A stretch of 64,000 bases of DNA from Pedobacter gandavensis (GTDB lineage Bacteria; Bacteroidota; Bacteroidia; Sphingobacteriales; Sphingobacteriaceae): positions 248,001 to 312,000 of the forward strand of contig NZ_WNXC01000004.1 of NCBI RefSeq assembly GCF_014172405.1. The letters are read 5' to 3'. Below are positions 35,087 to 44,029 of this stretch, piece by piece. Below the pieces are notes generated by a model. That model searched no databases and was not told the DNA's origin. It saw only the letters and a program-made list of their open reading frames with translations. Within the stretch, counting starts at the first letter, position 1. Each line of letters opens with the position of its first letter. The position numbers were made by a program, and so were the translations under genes.

Positions 35087-36553
35087 CTAAGTTTTAGATA
35101 AAAGTGAGTTTATACGTCTATATCCAATCAAAATCAAAGGCGAACTAGTAAGTAAGACAAAGCATACACCAACGATCGGCACCACAATAGTATAGCCGGG
35201 AAGCATCCTATCTAAGTATGGAAGTAAGTACTTAATATAGATGATACAAACTATTGCAACCCATAAACAAGGGAATATTAGCTTACTGAAATGAGATAAA
35301 AGTTCATTAAAGCTCCTCTTCAGTTGGATAAAAACTATTCTTAGCATCATAAACTCTAATATTAAATATACTACAACCGTGGAAAGCGCTACCCCTATAA
35401 TTCCATAACCATAAAAAAGGCTTAAAAAGCATAACCCGGTTTTTAATACGCCGACTATAAGATAAACTATTGCTGTTTTCTTCTGTTTATTAACGACGAA
35501 TAGCGCATTCGCAGAAAAGCTATTCAGAAGATAAATAAACGTTGCAAAAAGAGCAATCTGAGCTGGAATAATTCCTGGCAAATATTTAGGTAAAAAAATT
35601 GACACCACATAAGGTAAAACAACAACAGCTACCCCTAATAAGGGAGGAACTAAATATGATAAAATACTATGTGGCACTAACACATGTTTCTCTATTACAC
35701 TATCCTCCTTTGAATAACCATATTTTTCATTAAGCTGGGTAAACAATACCACGCTAAAACTGGATATAAATAACCTTAATGGAATGATCACCAAGCCGGA
35801 TAAACTATAAAACCCAACCTCAGCAAAATTAAGATACCTGGCAATAAGTAATCTATCAATACTATCAAAAATTGTAGCACTGATGTCCTGTAGATATAGC
35901 GGGAAAGAGATCACTAAAAGCGTCTTAAAAAGCTTATTATCCCAAAATATTCTATAATTAAATGGCCTTTTTAAATAATGGAATACAGAATTTGCTATTG
36001 CCATGATCACAGTAGCTATCAATAACGCCTTTATTCCCCAAAAATACACTAAAGGAATCGACAAAATCGTAAGCATAGCATTTAGAATACTGGCTTCTTT
36101 CAATAGCCTATAATTATTGAGTCCCTTTGCTAAAATATTACTGTATCCACCTATAAATTGACTCACATAAATCAACCCAACAGTGATCATTGAAATTTTC
36201 AGCAGATAAGCTTCAATATAGAACAGAGAATATAATATGAGGCCTAATGATAAGATTGGCGTAACAAATAACTCGTAAGTAAAGACTAAATCTGCAATTC
36301 TCCGAGCTTCTTCGTGTTTACCTTCTGCTCTGAGCATCACAAAATCCCTTCGCATTACGAAGGGTAGGCTAAATGTAAAAACTATGGAATAGGAAATAAA
36401 AACCTTTGCAGTTTGCCATACTCCATAATCACTTGGTCCTAAAATTAAAGCATAAAAATAACCTGCTAAAAATGTAGCAAAGAACGTTACTGTCTCCCCC
36501 GTAAAAAGCTGAATAAAACTGCTTTTTACCTTATTTAAAATACTTTTCTCCAC
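35087..36553 (-). CDS. wzx: Oligosaccharide flippase (Wzx), 488 aa
   Basis: About 14 membrane helices with the polysaccharide-flippase pattern: FATFLAGYFYALILGPSDYG and VWQTAKVFISYSIVF near the N-terminus, QFIGGYSNILAKGLNNYRLL, DSIDRLLIARYLNFAEVGFY and later helix pairs. It moves the undecaprenyl-linked repeat unit across the inner membrane. The only start available before this region is a GTG at 36553. A 107-bp gap separates it from the upstream KpsC/S-like gene, the widest within the operon apart from the 74-bp gaps; no clear promoter is seen there. Confidence 0.9.
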   Translation of the reverse strand: MEKSILNKVKSSFIQLFTGETVTFFATFLAGYFYALILGPSDYGVWQTAKVFISYSIVFTFSLPFVMRRDFVMLRAEGKHEEARRIADLVFTYELFVTPILSLGLILYSLFYIEAYLLKISMITVGLIYVSQFIGGYSNILAKGLNNYRLLKEASILNAMLTILSIPLVYFWGIKALLIATVIMAIANSVFHYLKRPFNYRIFWDNKLFKTLLVISFPLYLQDISATIFDSIDRLLIARYLNFAEVGFYSLSGLVIIPLRLFISSFSVVLFTQLNEKYGYSKEDSVIEKHVLVPHSILSYLVPPLLGVAVVVLPYVVSIFLPKYLPGIIPAQIALFATFIYLLNSFSANALFVVNKQKKTAIVYLIVGVLKTGLCFLSLFYGYGIIGVALSTVVVYLILEFMMLRIVFIQLKRSFNELLSHFSKLIFPCLWVAIVCIIYIKYLLPYLDRMLPGYTIVVPIVGVCFVLLTSSPLILIGYRRINSLLSKT

Positions 36554-36660
36554 TTACCTCTCTTAAACGTTATATTTAATCGTTGTTCAAATAATAAAAA
36601 GCAGACACTATCTTTATAAAACAGGCCATTAAAATAGTGGCTGCGCCGAATTCATTTATG

Positions 36661-38085
36661 CTAGTGCCCGACTAGTTTAGTCCCGTTAGTTGTGTGTTTT
36701 TTTGTTCTAAAAATATAATCATACAATGCGTCCGCATACACTTCAACTTTATCCTTATAATTATCCTTATTGAAATTATACATATCAATATCGTACGTAA
36801 GCTTCATTAGTTTATAAATGAATTGCTCTACTTTCTCATAAGGAACCTCGAATTCATCAATTCGATTGAAAACAGTTTCTATGTCATATAGGGACTCGAT
36901 ATCTATGGTTAAACCTAAGCCTCTATAGAAAGATCTACCAAAAGTAACTACCGGTTTTTGGTACAGTAAAGACTCAAAGCCTACACTTGAATTGATCACA
37001 AAAATACCTTTAACCATTTTTATAATCTCATGTGAATTCTCTTCAGGAGACAAAAGGATTACGTTAGGTAATTCCGAGATTTTCTTTAAGTCTTCCAAAC
37101 TATAGAACCCCCTACCATTAGGGTGTTCTTTAACCAGCAATTTCGAAGGAAAAGGCAGGTAATTTGATATCATCTCGATTAAATTAGCTTGATTGTAAAA
37201 TGGAAGCCCTCGCTGAGTTAATTGGGAATCATTTGGAACATGCATTGGAAAAAAATAGATACTCTGACCTTTGAATGATTCCAAAGGTTGTTTCTCATAA
37301 TATTTAAAAGCACCTGTTCTTTTAATTAATCTTCCAAAATAAGCTTTAAAATGGGCATTAAAACTAAACCGCTTATCGCCTACATTATTGGTTAACTGCT
37401 GAAAAAACTTCTTCGCAGCAATTCCCAGGTATTTAGTTTTAAAGTTCAAATCAAACTTCTTCGGGTCACCCCACAACTTAGGTTGACGCAAAGTATAACC
37501 TTCTATATATTTTTTAATTTTTTCCTTTGATTCAACATCAATAGCTTCCTCAAAACTTTTGTGTGCTTCCGGAATAAAATAATACCTCATTTCATCATTA
37601 TGAAAATGAAGGTTAATATTATAGTTAGAATAACCAAAATAAGAAAGGTTACCACTGCACAGTTTCGCAAATGCCCTAAATATATTATGCTCTAGTTCAT
37701 CACCTTCGTAAGTAAAAAACTCCTTAATATCGTAGTGATCTTTAATTTCTGAAATAAAGCAAAAGTATTTTGAGACCTGATCTTGATAATGGGTTTCATC
37801 AATATCAAAAAAATACTTTTCTGTTCGGTACAGAGATTGCAACGCAGGAAAACCCAACTTATGAGCTAATAACGTTGCTCCATTTAAATCCATCCCTTCT
37901 TTCTTCTGAACAAGAAGAAAGTGCTCAAAATTCCTGGCTTCAAAGATCTGGATATGATTGGGAGTGAATGTTAATAGTAAAACTGAAATTCCCTTATTAT
38001 TGAAAAATTCCCAAACTTTAATATAAAAATCTACTAACCAATCATCAGTGCCTACATGAATGCACAGGTCATATTTTTTTTTCAT
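36661..38085 (-). CDS. Capsule-synthesis (KpsC/KpsS-like) glycosyltransferase candidate, 474 aa
   Basis: The C-terminal part has the Capsule_synth pattern: IYFFPMHVPNDSQLTQRG, KLLVKEHPNGRGFYSLEDL (the HP motif) and the segment VKGIFVINSSVGFESLLYQK followed by PVVTFGRSFYRGLG. These resemble KpsC/KpsS beta-Kdo transferases, which build the linker of ABC-exported capsules. The N-terminal part (IHVGTDDWLVDFYIKVWEFF) is GT-B-like but not assignable. No ABC capsule transporter is present, so here it probably transfers a sugar in the Wzy pathway. Placed next to the nonulosonate genes, it could use CMP-pseudaminate as donor, which is inference. Confidence 0.68.
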   Translation of the reverse strand: MKKKYDLCIHVGTDDWLVDFYIKVWEFFNNKGISVLLLTFTPNHIQIFEARNFEHFLLVQKKEGMDLNGATLLAHKLGFPALQSLYRTEKYFFDIDETHYQDQVSKYFCFISEIKDHYDIKEFFTYEGDELEHNIFRAFAKLCSGNLSYFGYSNYNINLHFHNDEMRYYFIPEAHKSFEEAIDVESKEKIKKYIEGYTLRQPKLWGDPKKFDLNFKTKYLGIAAKKFFQQLTNNVGDKRFSFNAHFKAYFGRLIKRTGAFKYYEKQPLESFKGQSIYFFPMHVPNDSQLTQRGLPFYNQANLIEMISNYLPFPSKLLVKEHPNGRGFYSLEDLKKISELPNVILLSPEENSHEIIKMVKGIFVINSSVGFESLLYQKPVVTFGRSFYRGLGLTIDIESLYDIETVFNRIDEFEVPYEKVEQFIYKLMKLTYDIDMYNFNKDNYKDKVEVYADALYDYIFRTKKHTTNGTKLVGH

Positions 38086-38092
38086 TTACTTT

Positions 38093-39136
38093 CTAACAAG
38101 ATATTGATTCATCACTTAACCTATCACCCTTTTCAAGATCCTTACTAGCCTTTTTACCTAAAACATCCTTATAATGCTTTGGGTGCATTCCATAACCAGG
38201 ACGAATAGATCGGATATTCTCTTTAGTTATTTCTTCTCCCGCTTTGATGTCATTTACTACATACAAGGAGCGACAAAACTCTCTACCACTTTTTTGCTTC
38301 TCCGTAAGTGCATAGTTGACCCCTCCGACTGCCTTTTCCGCTTCCCTTACGGATTTCACCATTTCAGAAAACTCTTGTTCATTCATTGAAAAAGAAGCAT
38401 CAGGACCACCAATTGACCGGTCTAGAATAAAATGTTTTTCGATGATCTTAGCGCCCATTACTGTTGCTACGATTGGTGCTGTACTGCCCATTGTATGGTC
38501 AGATAGCCCTGAAATAGTTCCAAATCTTTCCGCCAAATCCTTGATCATTACAAGATTTGCCTCTTCTATTGGGGCAGGGTAGCTTGATGTACACTTTAAC
38601 AAAGCAATATTATCATTGCCCATTTTTTTACAGGCAATTAGTGCTAACTCTATATCAGCAATTTCTGCAATACCTGTTGAAATAATAATAGGCTTCCCTT
38701 TTGATGCCACATATTCTATTAACGGGATATCTGTAATTTCAAATGAAGCAATCTTATACGCCGGGGTATTTAATTCTTCTAATAAATCTACCGAGCTAAG
38801 ATCAAAAGGTGAGGAAAAACACACTAATCCTTCTGCTGCTGCTGCTTCAAATAATTGTTTATGCCATTCCCAAGGAGTATAAGCTTCCAGGTACAATTCG
38901 TGAAAATATTTATCGTCCCAAATCGTTCCTTGTTTCAATCTAAAATCATCCTTCTTAGAATCAATTGTCATCGTATCAGCAGTATAAGTCTGCAACTTGA
39001 TACAATCAGCACCAGCGCGTTTTGCTGCTTTAATAGTTTCGATAGCTATATCTAAACTACCGTTATGATTTGCCGACAATTCTGCAATAATAAATACAGG
39101 ATGATCACCGCCTATAATATGTGAACCAATTTTCAT
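38093..39136 (-). CDS. pseI: Pseudaminic acid synthase (NeuB/PseI family), 347 aa
   Basis: A TIM-barrel NeuB domain (FIIAELSANHNGSLDIAIET, DCIKLQTYTADTMTID, FSSPFDLSSVDLLEELNTPA, YKIASFEI, SGLSDHTMGSTAP and IIEKHFILDR) is followed by a C-terminal SAF antifreeze-like domain (about 285-347, AGEEITKENIRSIRPGYGMH). Details such as YLEAYTPWEWHKQLF favour PseI over sialic-acid NeuB. It condenses 6-deoxy-AltdiNAc with phosphoenolpyruvate to give pseudaminic acid. PseB, PseC and PseG-PseH in the same operon support this. Confidence 0.9.
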   Translation of the reverse strand: MKIGSHIIGGDHPVFIIAELSANHNGSLDIAIETIKAAKRAGADCIKLQTYTADTMTIDSKKDDFRLKQGTIWDDKYFHELYLEAYTPWEWHKQLFEAAAAEGLVCFSSPFDLSSVDLLEELNTPAYKIASFEITDIPLIEYVASKGKPIIISTGIAEIADIELALIACKKMGNDNIALLKCTSSYPAPIEEANLVMIKDLAERFGTISGLSDHTMGSTAPIVATVMGAKIIEKHFILDRSIGGPDASFSMNEQEFSEMVKSVREAEKAVGGVNYALTEKQKSGREFCRSLYVVNDIKAGEEITKENIRSIRPGYGMHPKHYKDVLGKKASKDLEKGDRLSDESISC

Positions 39137-39139
39137 ATT

Positions 39140-39850
39140 CTAATTTATATTTCTAACTAAACAAAATGCCTCTGCAAAATCTACTCCTACTGAGATGCCC
39201 CATCTCTGAGCTACAATCATTAACGCTTCAGGGGATCGTGGATGAGGATACAATCTCCTTTCAAATTCATAAGACTCCATGGCCTTAATTTTAGCCTCAA
39301 TACCCGTTTTCGAAACCGAAACAAAAAAATTCGGGATAAAGTGCTTTGGATCAGTGGAAGCTCTCCATTCTGTACCCGACATAGTTTCAAAGGTCACAAT
39401 AGTTTTCACACTTTCATGAGCCATCGGTCGACAACACGTTATAACTGCTTCAAATGTTCTTTGATGATCTATGTTTACGTCTCCACCATGATGAGTGAAA
39501 ATCACATCAGGATCAAATTCTATTTTTTCCTTTTCCAGGATTTTAATTAAGTCTAACAGAGCTACTGAATCAAATCGATTATCCGGAAGGTCATAAATCC
39601 CAACACTATCATAGCCTATCGCTTCCTGTGCAGCATATATATTTTTCCTATGGACTTCCAACTGTTTCTTCCACTCGCTTCTATCCCTCGTGTCGGATCT
39701 CGAAGTAATCCCTTCACCTAATATGATCACGCGTGTTTTAACACCGTAATCTTCAATTAATCGGTGCATAGTGGCTCCAAGTCCCAAAATCTCGTCATCA
39801 GGGTGGGCAACTACAACTAGTATCCTTTTATTTCTTAATGATTCTAACAT
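39140..39850 (-). CDS. PIG-L/LmbE family deacetylase, 236 aa
   Basis: Signature VVVAHPDDEILGLGATMHRL (AHPDDE metal site) and the second metal motif FTHHGGDVNIDHQRTF. The domain spans almost the whole protein and has the family's usual length. These zinc enzymes remove N-acetyl groups from amino sugars or related metabolites. Its start overlaps the formyltransferase gene by 23 bp. The pairing suggests removal of an acetyl group followed by formylation of the free amine on a nonulosonate or its precursor. Confidence 0.88.
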   Translation of the reverse strand: MLESLRNKRILVVVAHPDDEILGLGATMHRLIEDYGVKTRVIILGEGITSRSDTRDRSEWKKQLEVHRKNIYAAQEAIGYDSVGIYDLPDNRFDSVALLDLIKILEKEKIEFDPDVIFTHHGGDVNIDHQRTFEAVITCCRPMAHESVKTIVTFETMSGTEWRASTDPKHFIPNFFVSVSKTGIEAKIKAMESYEFERRLYPHPRSPEALMIVAQRWGISVGVDFAEAFCLVRNIN

Positions 39851-40502
39851 TAGCGGTTAATTCTTGTTCACTTTTAATTTCTCCATTTGTAAATTCAAAT
39901 CTGAAATGTTCATTTTCTAAAAAGGCATGAGGATATCCCTCAGCATCCAACATTCTGATAAAGTTATAAAGGCCTTCAATATCACCTAATTCATCGCTTA
40001 TAATGCTTTGATCTGGTGTTCTCCTTTTAAAATGAACTGGATTCCCCTCTTGTTTAACTGGCGTCATCTCCTGACTAAGGATCTCATCAATCATTTCCTT
40101 CATCACAGCCCCTGTTCTTTTAAAAATAGCTGTGGCAGTTCCTTCTAATGATAAATCCCTTTTAAGATAAATATCCCCCGTATCAATTCCATGATCTACC
40201 TTAATCGCACTGACTTTAGTATCCTTGAATCCTCTTATGATAAGGTTTTGTAATGGACTTCCACCACGTCCAAATGGCAAATCCGTCATATGAAAAACTA
40301 CACATTTAAAGTTCTCATAAATAATTTTAGGTATAATCCATGACCAGTGCATGAAAAAAATATAATCAGGTTTAATCAGATCCAGATTTTCAGGGGTCAA
40401 ATCTTCTTTGTTTTGAAATCCTACAGCATTGTACTTGGCAATCAATTCCGACTGAATATCATTTAACCCTTCATTACAGTTTGCAACAACTATATTTTTC
40501 AT
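39828..40502 (-). CDS. Sugar N-formyltransferase-like protein, 224 aa
   Basis: Formyltransferase-fold pattern: DYIFFMHWSWIIPKIIYENF, HMTDLPFGRGGSPLQNLIIR and KVDHGIDTGDIYLKRDLSL. The catalytic His and the Asp in GIDTGD are present, but the Asn of the usual N-x-H motif is replaced by Val (VVFH). Family members use N10-formyltetrahydrofolate to formylate amino sugars or Met-tRNA. Here the substrate is probably an amino group of the pseudaminate-type sugar. The missing Asn could mean an altered mechanism or a distinct subfamily. Confidence 0.75.
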   Translation of the reverse strand: MKNIVVANCNEGLNDIQSELIAKYNAVGFQNKEDLTPENLDLIKPDYIFFMHWSWIIPKIIYENFKCVVFHMTDLPFGRGGSPLQNLIIRGFKDTKVSAIKVDHGIDTGDIYLKRDLSLEGTATAIFKRTGAVMKEMIDEILSQEMTPVKQEGNPVHFKRRTPDQSIISDELGDIEGLYNFIRMLDAEGYPHAFLENEHFRFEFTNGEIKSEQELTANVRIIKK

Positions 40503-40518
40503 TTTTCAGATGATTAAT

Positions 40519-41955
40519 TTAAATTTCTTTATAGAAAGTAATAAGATTAGATTTTTTATCCACTTCGGTCGTATAACCCAATTTTTGAAAAACTTTTAGT
40601 GAAGCTAAATTTTCAAGAAACACTTCACCACAGACCATTTTAACTTCACTTAATTCCTTTCTAAAAACCTCTAGTCCCTTTTTCAATAAGATAGTACCTA
40701 AGCCTTGGTTTTGGTATTCAGGATCCACCAAATAGCTAATACTAGCTTTATCGGCTTCAATATCAAACCTAATTGAACCAAAAACATTTCCTTCCAATTC
40801 TCCGATATAATAGGAGCAATCTTTACTGCTTAATTTCCGCTCAAACCAATTTTTATGGGTTTCAAACTTAACCTGGTCCTTATTAAAGAAAAAACTCCTG
40901 ATCCCGGCATTATTCGCCCATTCAAAGGTCTTTAATAAATCTCTTTCTTCCACTTTTCTTAAAGTGGTTTCTTCCTCCTTTTGGAACTGCTTAAAATATT
41001 TCAGTATTCTGATTCCGGATTTACCATCGATCAATCTAGGACCAAATTGAAATGCTCCGGTATAAAAAGTATCAATTGCATTCTTTAAATCTTCATTTGA
41101 AAACTCATTTGCACTAATAAAAGAATTCAGAGTCCTATACTTCTCAAATATGTTTTTCTGATTTTCAATGTACATCCCGGAAATGACCTTACATCCTAGC
41201 GCAAGAGCTTCCTGTAATATTCCACTAGCCGGTACAATAGCCAATTCTGAAGCCTCCATTAAGCTCTTGATGACCTCTGGGGAAACAGAACCATAGTGCT
41301 GAAATCTTTGATCACCAGTCATAGAAACTTCTAAGGCTTGCAGGTAATCGTAAGCAGTGCCCGTAACAATAACTATCTTTTTAAATCTGTCGTCAGCAAG
41401 AAGAATGTGAACCGCTTTTTGAGTAATATTCTTCTTGTCAGAACCCCCAAAACAAACAAACACAGAATCTGCTTCCTTTTGAATTGGAGTATCCCCCGTT
41501 TGAATTAAGAATGTAGGACGTAATAAAACATATTCTAGACCCAGGGCAAATTGAGTAATAGCAGTTGCGACATAATCGGAGGAAAGGATTCCAGGGGCGT
41601 GATTAATAATTAAATCTGCAAAAAACGCTTTATCATGTAAATCGTCTATGCAAACCAACAAACATCCTTGATCTTTAACTCTTTTTTGATCATCTGAATC
41701 TAAGTTATAATGGTCAAGGACAACAATAATATCCTTAGTTAATAGTCCTATAAATTCATCTTCTGAACTAATAATTGAAACTTCAAATCCATTTTCTTGA
41801 ATCTGAAGTTTCAACTCTCCCGGAATTTCTTTACAAAAGAAAACGCAATCAAAATCCCTTTCCAGCATTTGGGCCAAGGCTAAACAGCGGACCAGATGGC
41901 CTAAACCAATTTGGGAACTGCCATCCGCTCTAATATATATTTTGCGCTTTACCAA
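40519..41955 (-). CDS. pseG: PseG-PseH fusion: UDP-sugar hydrolase plus GNAT N-acetyltransferase, 478 aa
   Basis: Residues 1 to about 325 form a PseG domain (IYIRADGSSQIGLGHLVRC with the catalytic-site His, DDLHDKAFFADLIINHAPG, FVCFGGSDKKNITQKAV and VPASGILQEALALGCK). Residues about 332-478 form a GNAT domain resembling PseH (RSFFFNKDQVKFETHKNWF, acetyl-CoA motif NQGLGT at about 416-421). PseH acetylates the 4-amino group of the PseC product and PseG then removes UDP, so one polypeptide covers two consecutive steps. The start is a TTG immediately after the upstream stop; no ATG is available before the PseG motif. Confidence 0.88.
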   Translation of the reverse strand: MVKRKIYIRADGSSQIGLGHLVRCLALAQMLERDFDCVFFCKEIPGELKLQIQENGFEVSIISSEDEFIGLLTKDIIVVLDHYNLDSDDQKRVKDQGCLLVCIDDLHDKAFFADLIINHAPGILSSDYVATAITQFALGLEYVLLRPTFLIQTGDTPIQKEADSVFVCFGGSDKKNITQKAVHILLADDRFKKIVIVTGTAYDYLQALEVSMTGDQRFQHYGSVSPEVIKSLMEASELAIVPASGILQEALALGCKVISGMYIENQKNIFEKYRTLNSFISANEFSNEDLKNAIDTFYTGAFQFGPRLIDGKSGIRILKYFKQFQKEEETTLRKVEERDLLKTFEWANNAGIRSFFFNKDQVKFETHKNWFERKLSSKDCSYYIGELEGNVFGSIRFDIEADKASISYLVDPEYQNQGLGTILLKKGLEVFRKELSEVKMVCGEVFLENLASLKVFQKLGYTTEVDKKSNLITFYKEI

Positions 41956-43263
41956 TTAATTTAAACGTTTAAAACCTGAATGACACACTGGCCCATCCAA
42001 TAACGTTGCAATGTTTTTATCGCCTACTTCACATTTAGAAATGTCTGAATAGACAGCATCTAGTGCATCAAAATAACTATTAATCATTTCATCAGAATGC
42101 TTAGTGCAGGCGTAAAAACTAGTACTAGCTAAAAAGCCCTTTTTTAACATCTCTTGTGTAATTAAAGTCTTATACTCTAAAGCATTGTCACTATTAAAAC
42201 TATAAGTGGTTAGTGCTGGAATCCCTGCAAGTGTAATAGAAAGATGATGTGCATCAGCCAGGTCATTCCATCCTTTTTGAATTTTCTTACCGATTTTCGT
42301 AATGGTTTCCCATGACTTTACCTTTTCCATCACATTAAGTGTCGCAAGGGCAGCCGTTGGGCCAATTCTTTCGGTCCAGAAAGTACTACTAATAAAAGTC
42401 GTTTGCGCGGCTTCCATTACTGATCTTCGACCTACTACCGCAGTTAATGCGTAGCCATTACCAATCGTTTTACCATACATCGCAATATCTGGTTCTACGC
42501 CATATTTTTTATAAATCCCACCAAAAGTCTCTCTAAAACCTGAGGTACATTCATCAAAAATAAGAACGATATTCTTTCTGGTAGCCAAATCTCTAACTTT
42601 CTGTAGAAAATTATCTTCCGGTCCAAAATTTCTTACTACCTCCATTTTAATTACTCCAATTTCATTATTTTCAACGATTGAAAGTAATTCTTCATAATTA
42701 TTATAATGAAAGGGGTAAACGGTATCCTTTAAATTCTTAGGAACACCTTTTGCACTTAAACCTGGTAATAAATGACTTGAAAGGTCATCCCCTCCGTTAT
42801 GATTAGCAGACAAATACCAATCATGCCAGCCATGATAGCCACATATTGCCACCTTATCTTTCCCGGAAGCGGCCCTTGCGATCCGTACTGCAATAGAATT
42901 GGCTTCACCACCACTACGTGCAAATCGTACCATATCTGCCCAGGGATTAATCTCTATTAGCTTTTCAGCGAGATAGACTTCTTCTGGACAACTTAAAGTG
43001 GACATGTTTCCACTCTTTACAGTTTCAAGGACAGCCGCATCTACTTCATCATTACCATAACCTAATGTATTGGTTCCAATCCCCATGATACACATGTCGA
43101 TTAATTCCTTTCCATCCAGATCCCAAACCTTACAGCCTTTAGCTTTTGAAAAATAAGAAGGCCACTGATCAGGTAAAAACATTTCCGGTCTTTTTGACAA
43201 AAGCATTGTTCCACCCGGGATTAATGCCTTAGCCTTTTTATACAATTCTTGTCCTTTGCCCAT
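41956..43263 (-). CDS. Class III PLP aminotransferase (glutamate-1-semialdehyde aminomutase-like), 435 aa
   Basis: Fold-type I, class III features: FARSGGEANSIAVRIARAAS, GYHGWHDWYLSANHNG, LIFDECTSGFRETFGG and the PLP-Lys segment MYGKTIGNGYAL. The closest familiar family is HemL-like, but the context is not tetrapyrrole synthesis. It sits between the SpsF-type cytidylyltransferase and PseG-PseH genes. It probably adds an amino group to an oxidised sugar of this pathway, perhaps after the aldo/keto reductase-type step. That substrate is inference. Confidence 0.82.
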   Translation of the reverse strand: MGKGQELYKKAKALIPGGTMLLSKRPEMFLPDQWPSYFSKAKGCKVWDLDGKELIDMCIMGIGTNTLGYGNDEVDAAVLETVKSGNMSTLSCPEEVYLAEKLIEINPWADMVRFARSGGEANSIAVRIARAASGKDKVAICGYHGWHDWYLSANHNGGDDLSSHLLPGLSAKGVPKNLKDTVYPFHYNNYEELLSIVENNEIGVIKMEVVRNFGPEDNFLQKVRDLATRKNIVLIFDECTSGFRETFGGIYKKYGVEPDIAMYGKTIGNGYALTAVVGRRSVMEAAQTTFISSTFWTERIGPTAALATLNVMEKVKSWETITKIGKKIQKGWNDLADAHHLSITLAGIPALTTYSFNSDNALEYKTLITQEMLKKGFLASTSFYACTKHSDEMINSYFDALDAVYSDISKCEVGDKNIATLLDGPVCHSGFKRLN

Positions 43264-43267
43264 AATA

Positions 43268-44029
43268 CTAATCGTTTTTTAGGGATTTAATCATTCCCTC
43301 ATTTCTTATAATATTTGAATTAATTTTATCAAGTTGATTATCGATAATATAGTTTGTGTATGTCATCCAGCTTTGATCCACTCCAAGGTCTGAGACTATT
43401 CTTTCGATCAGATCAAAATCCTTTGCTTCATCAACAGTCATTCTTACCGCTGAATAATCTGCAACGCAAGGGAAATTCATGGACAAAAAAAGCATCCCGC
43501 CTTTAAAGGAGGAATTATTTCTAATAAATGGCGTAACATGTTCTCTATCTGACTTCAAAACAGATTCTTTCCAGGCCTTCTCCAGTGCCGAAAATTTCAT
43601 TACTTCCACATCCTGACCATCTGGAAAATGCTCTAACAATACGTTTGAAGCATAATCAACATTATTCGTTTGCGCAAATGCAACAACTGCATCAACCAAG
43701 CGCGGGTCAATTAAAGGGCAATCTGAAGTAACCCGAACAATCCAGTCTGGCCTGATATTCTTTGTTGAAGTATAAAATCTATCTAATACGTCATCAACCA
43801 TTCCTCTCGAAAAATCAATACCCCAACTTACGCATAGCTGTGCTATTGCATCGTCTTCCGCAGAAATGGTGGTTGCAACAATTATCTGATCGATAAGCTT
43901 ACATTGCTGTAATCTATCTAAATGTATTTTTAAAAGTTCCTGCCCTTGTACCTTTAATAGCACCTTGCCTGGCAAACGAGTACTTCCCGTACGCGCTTGA
44001 GTAATCAAAACTGTCTTTACAGATTCCAT
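43268..44029 (-). CDS. SpsF-type cytidylyltransferase (PseF role), 253 aa
   Basis: Nucleotidyltransferase core with ITQARTGSTRLPGKVLLKV, the strand DWIVRVTSDCPLIDPRLVDA and YASNVLLEHFPDGQDVEVM, then REHVTPFIRNN. This is the SpsF family (spore-coat polysaccharide gene F), related to CMP-Kdo and CMP-nonulosonate synthetases. It is the only CMP-sugar synthetase in the cluster, so it most likely activates pseudaminic acid or its derivative with CTP in place of a classical PseF. Its start overlaps the aldo/keto reductase gene by 13 bp. Confidence 0.85.
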   Translation of the reverse strand: MESVKTVLITQARTGSTRLPGKVLLKVQGQELLKIHLDRLQQCKLIDQIIVATTISAEDDAIAQLCVSWGIDFSRGMVDDVLDRFYTSTKNIRPDWIVRVTSDCPLIDPRLVDAVVAFAQTNNVDYASNVLLEHFPDGQDVEVMKFSALEKAWKESVLKSDREHVTPFIRNNSSFKGGMLFLSMNFPCVADYSAVRMTVDEAKDFDLIERIVSDLGVDQSWMTYTNYIIDNQLDKINSNIIRNEGMIKSLKND

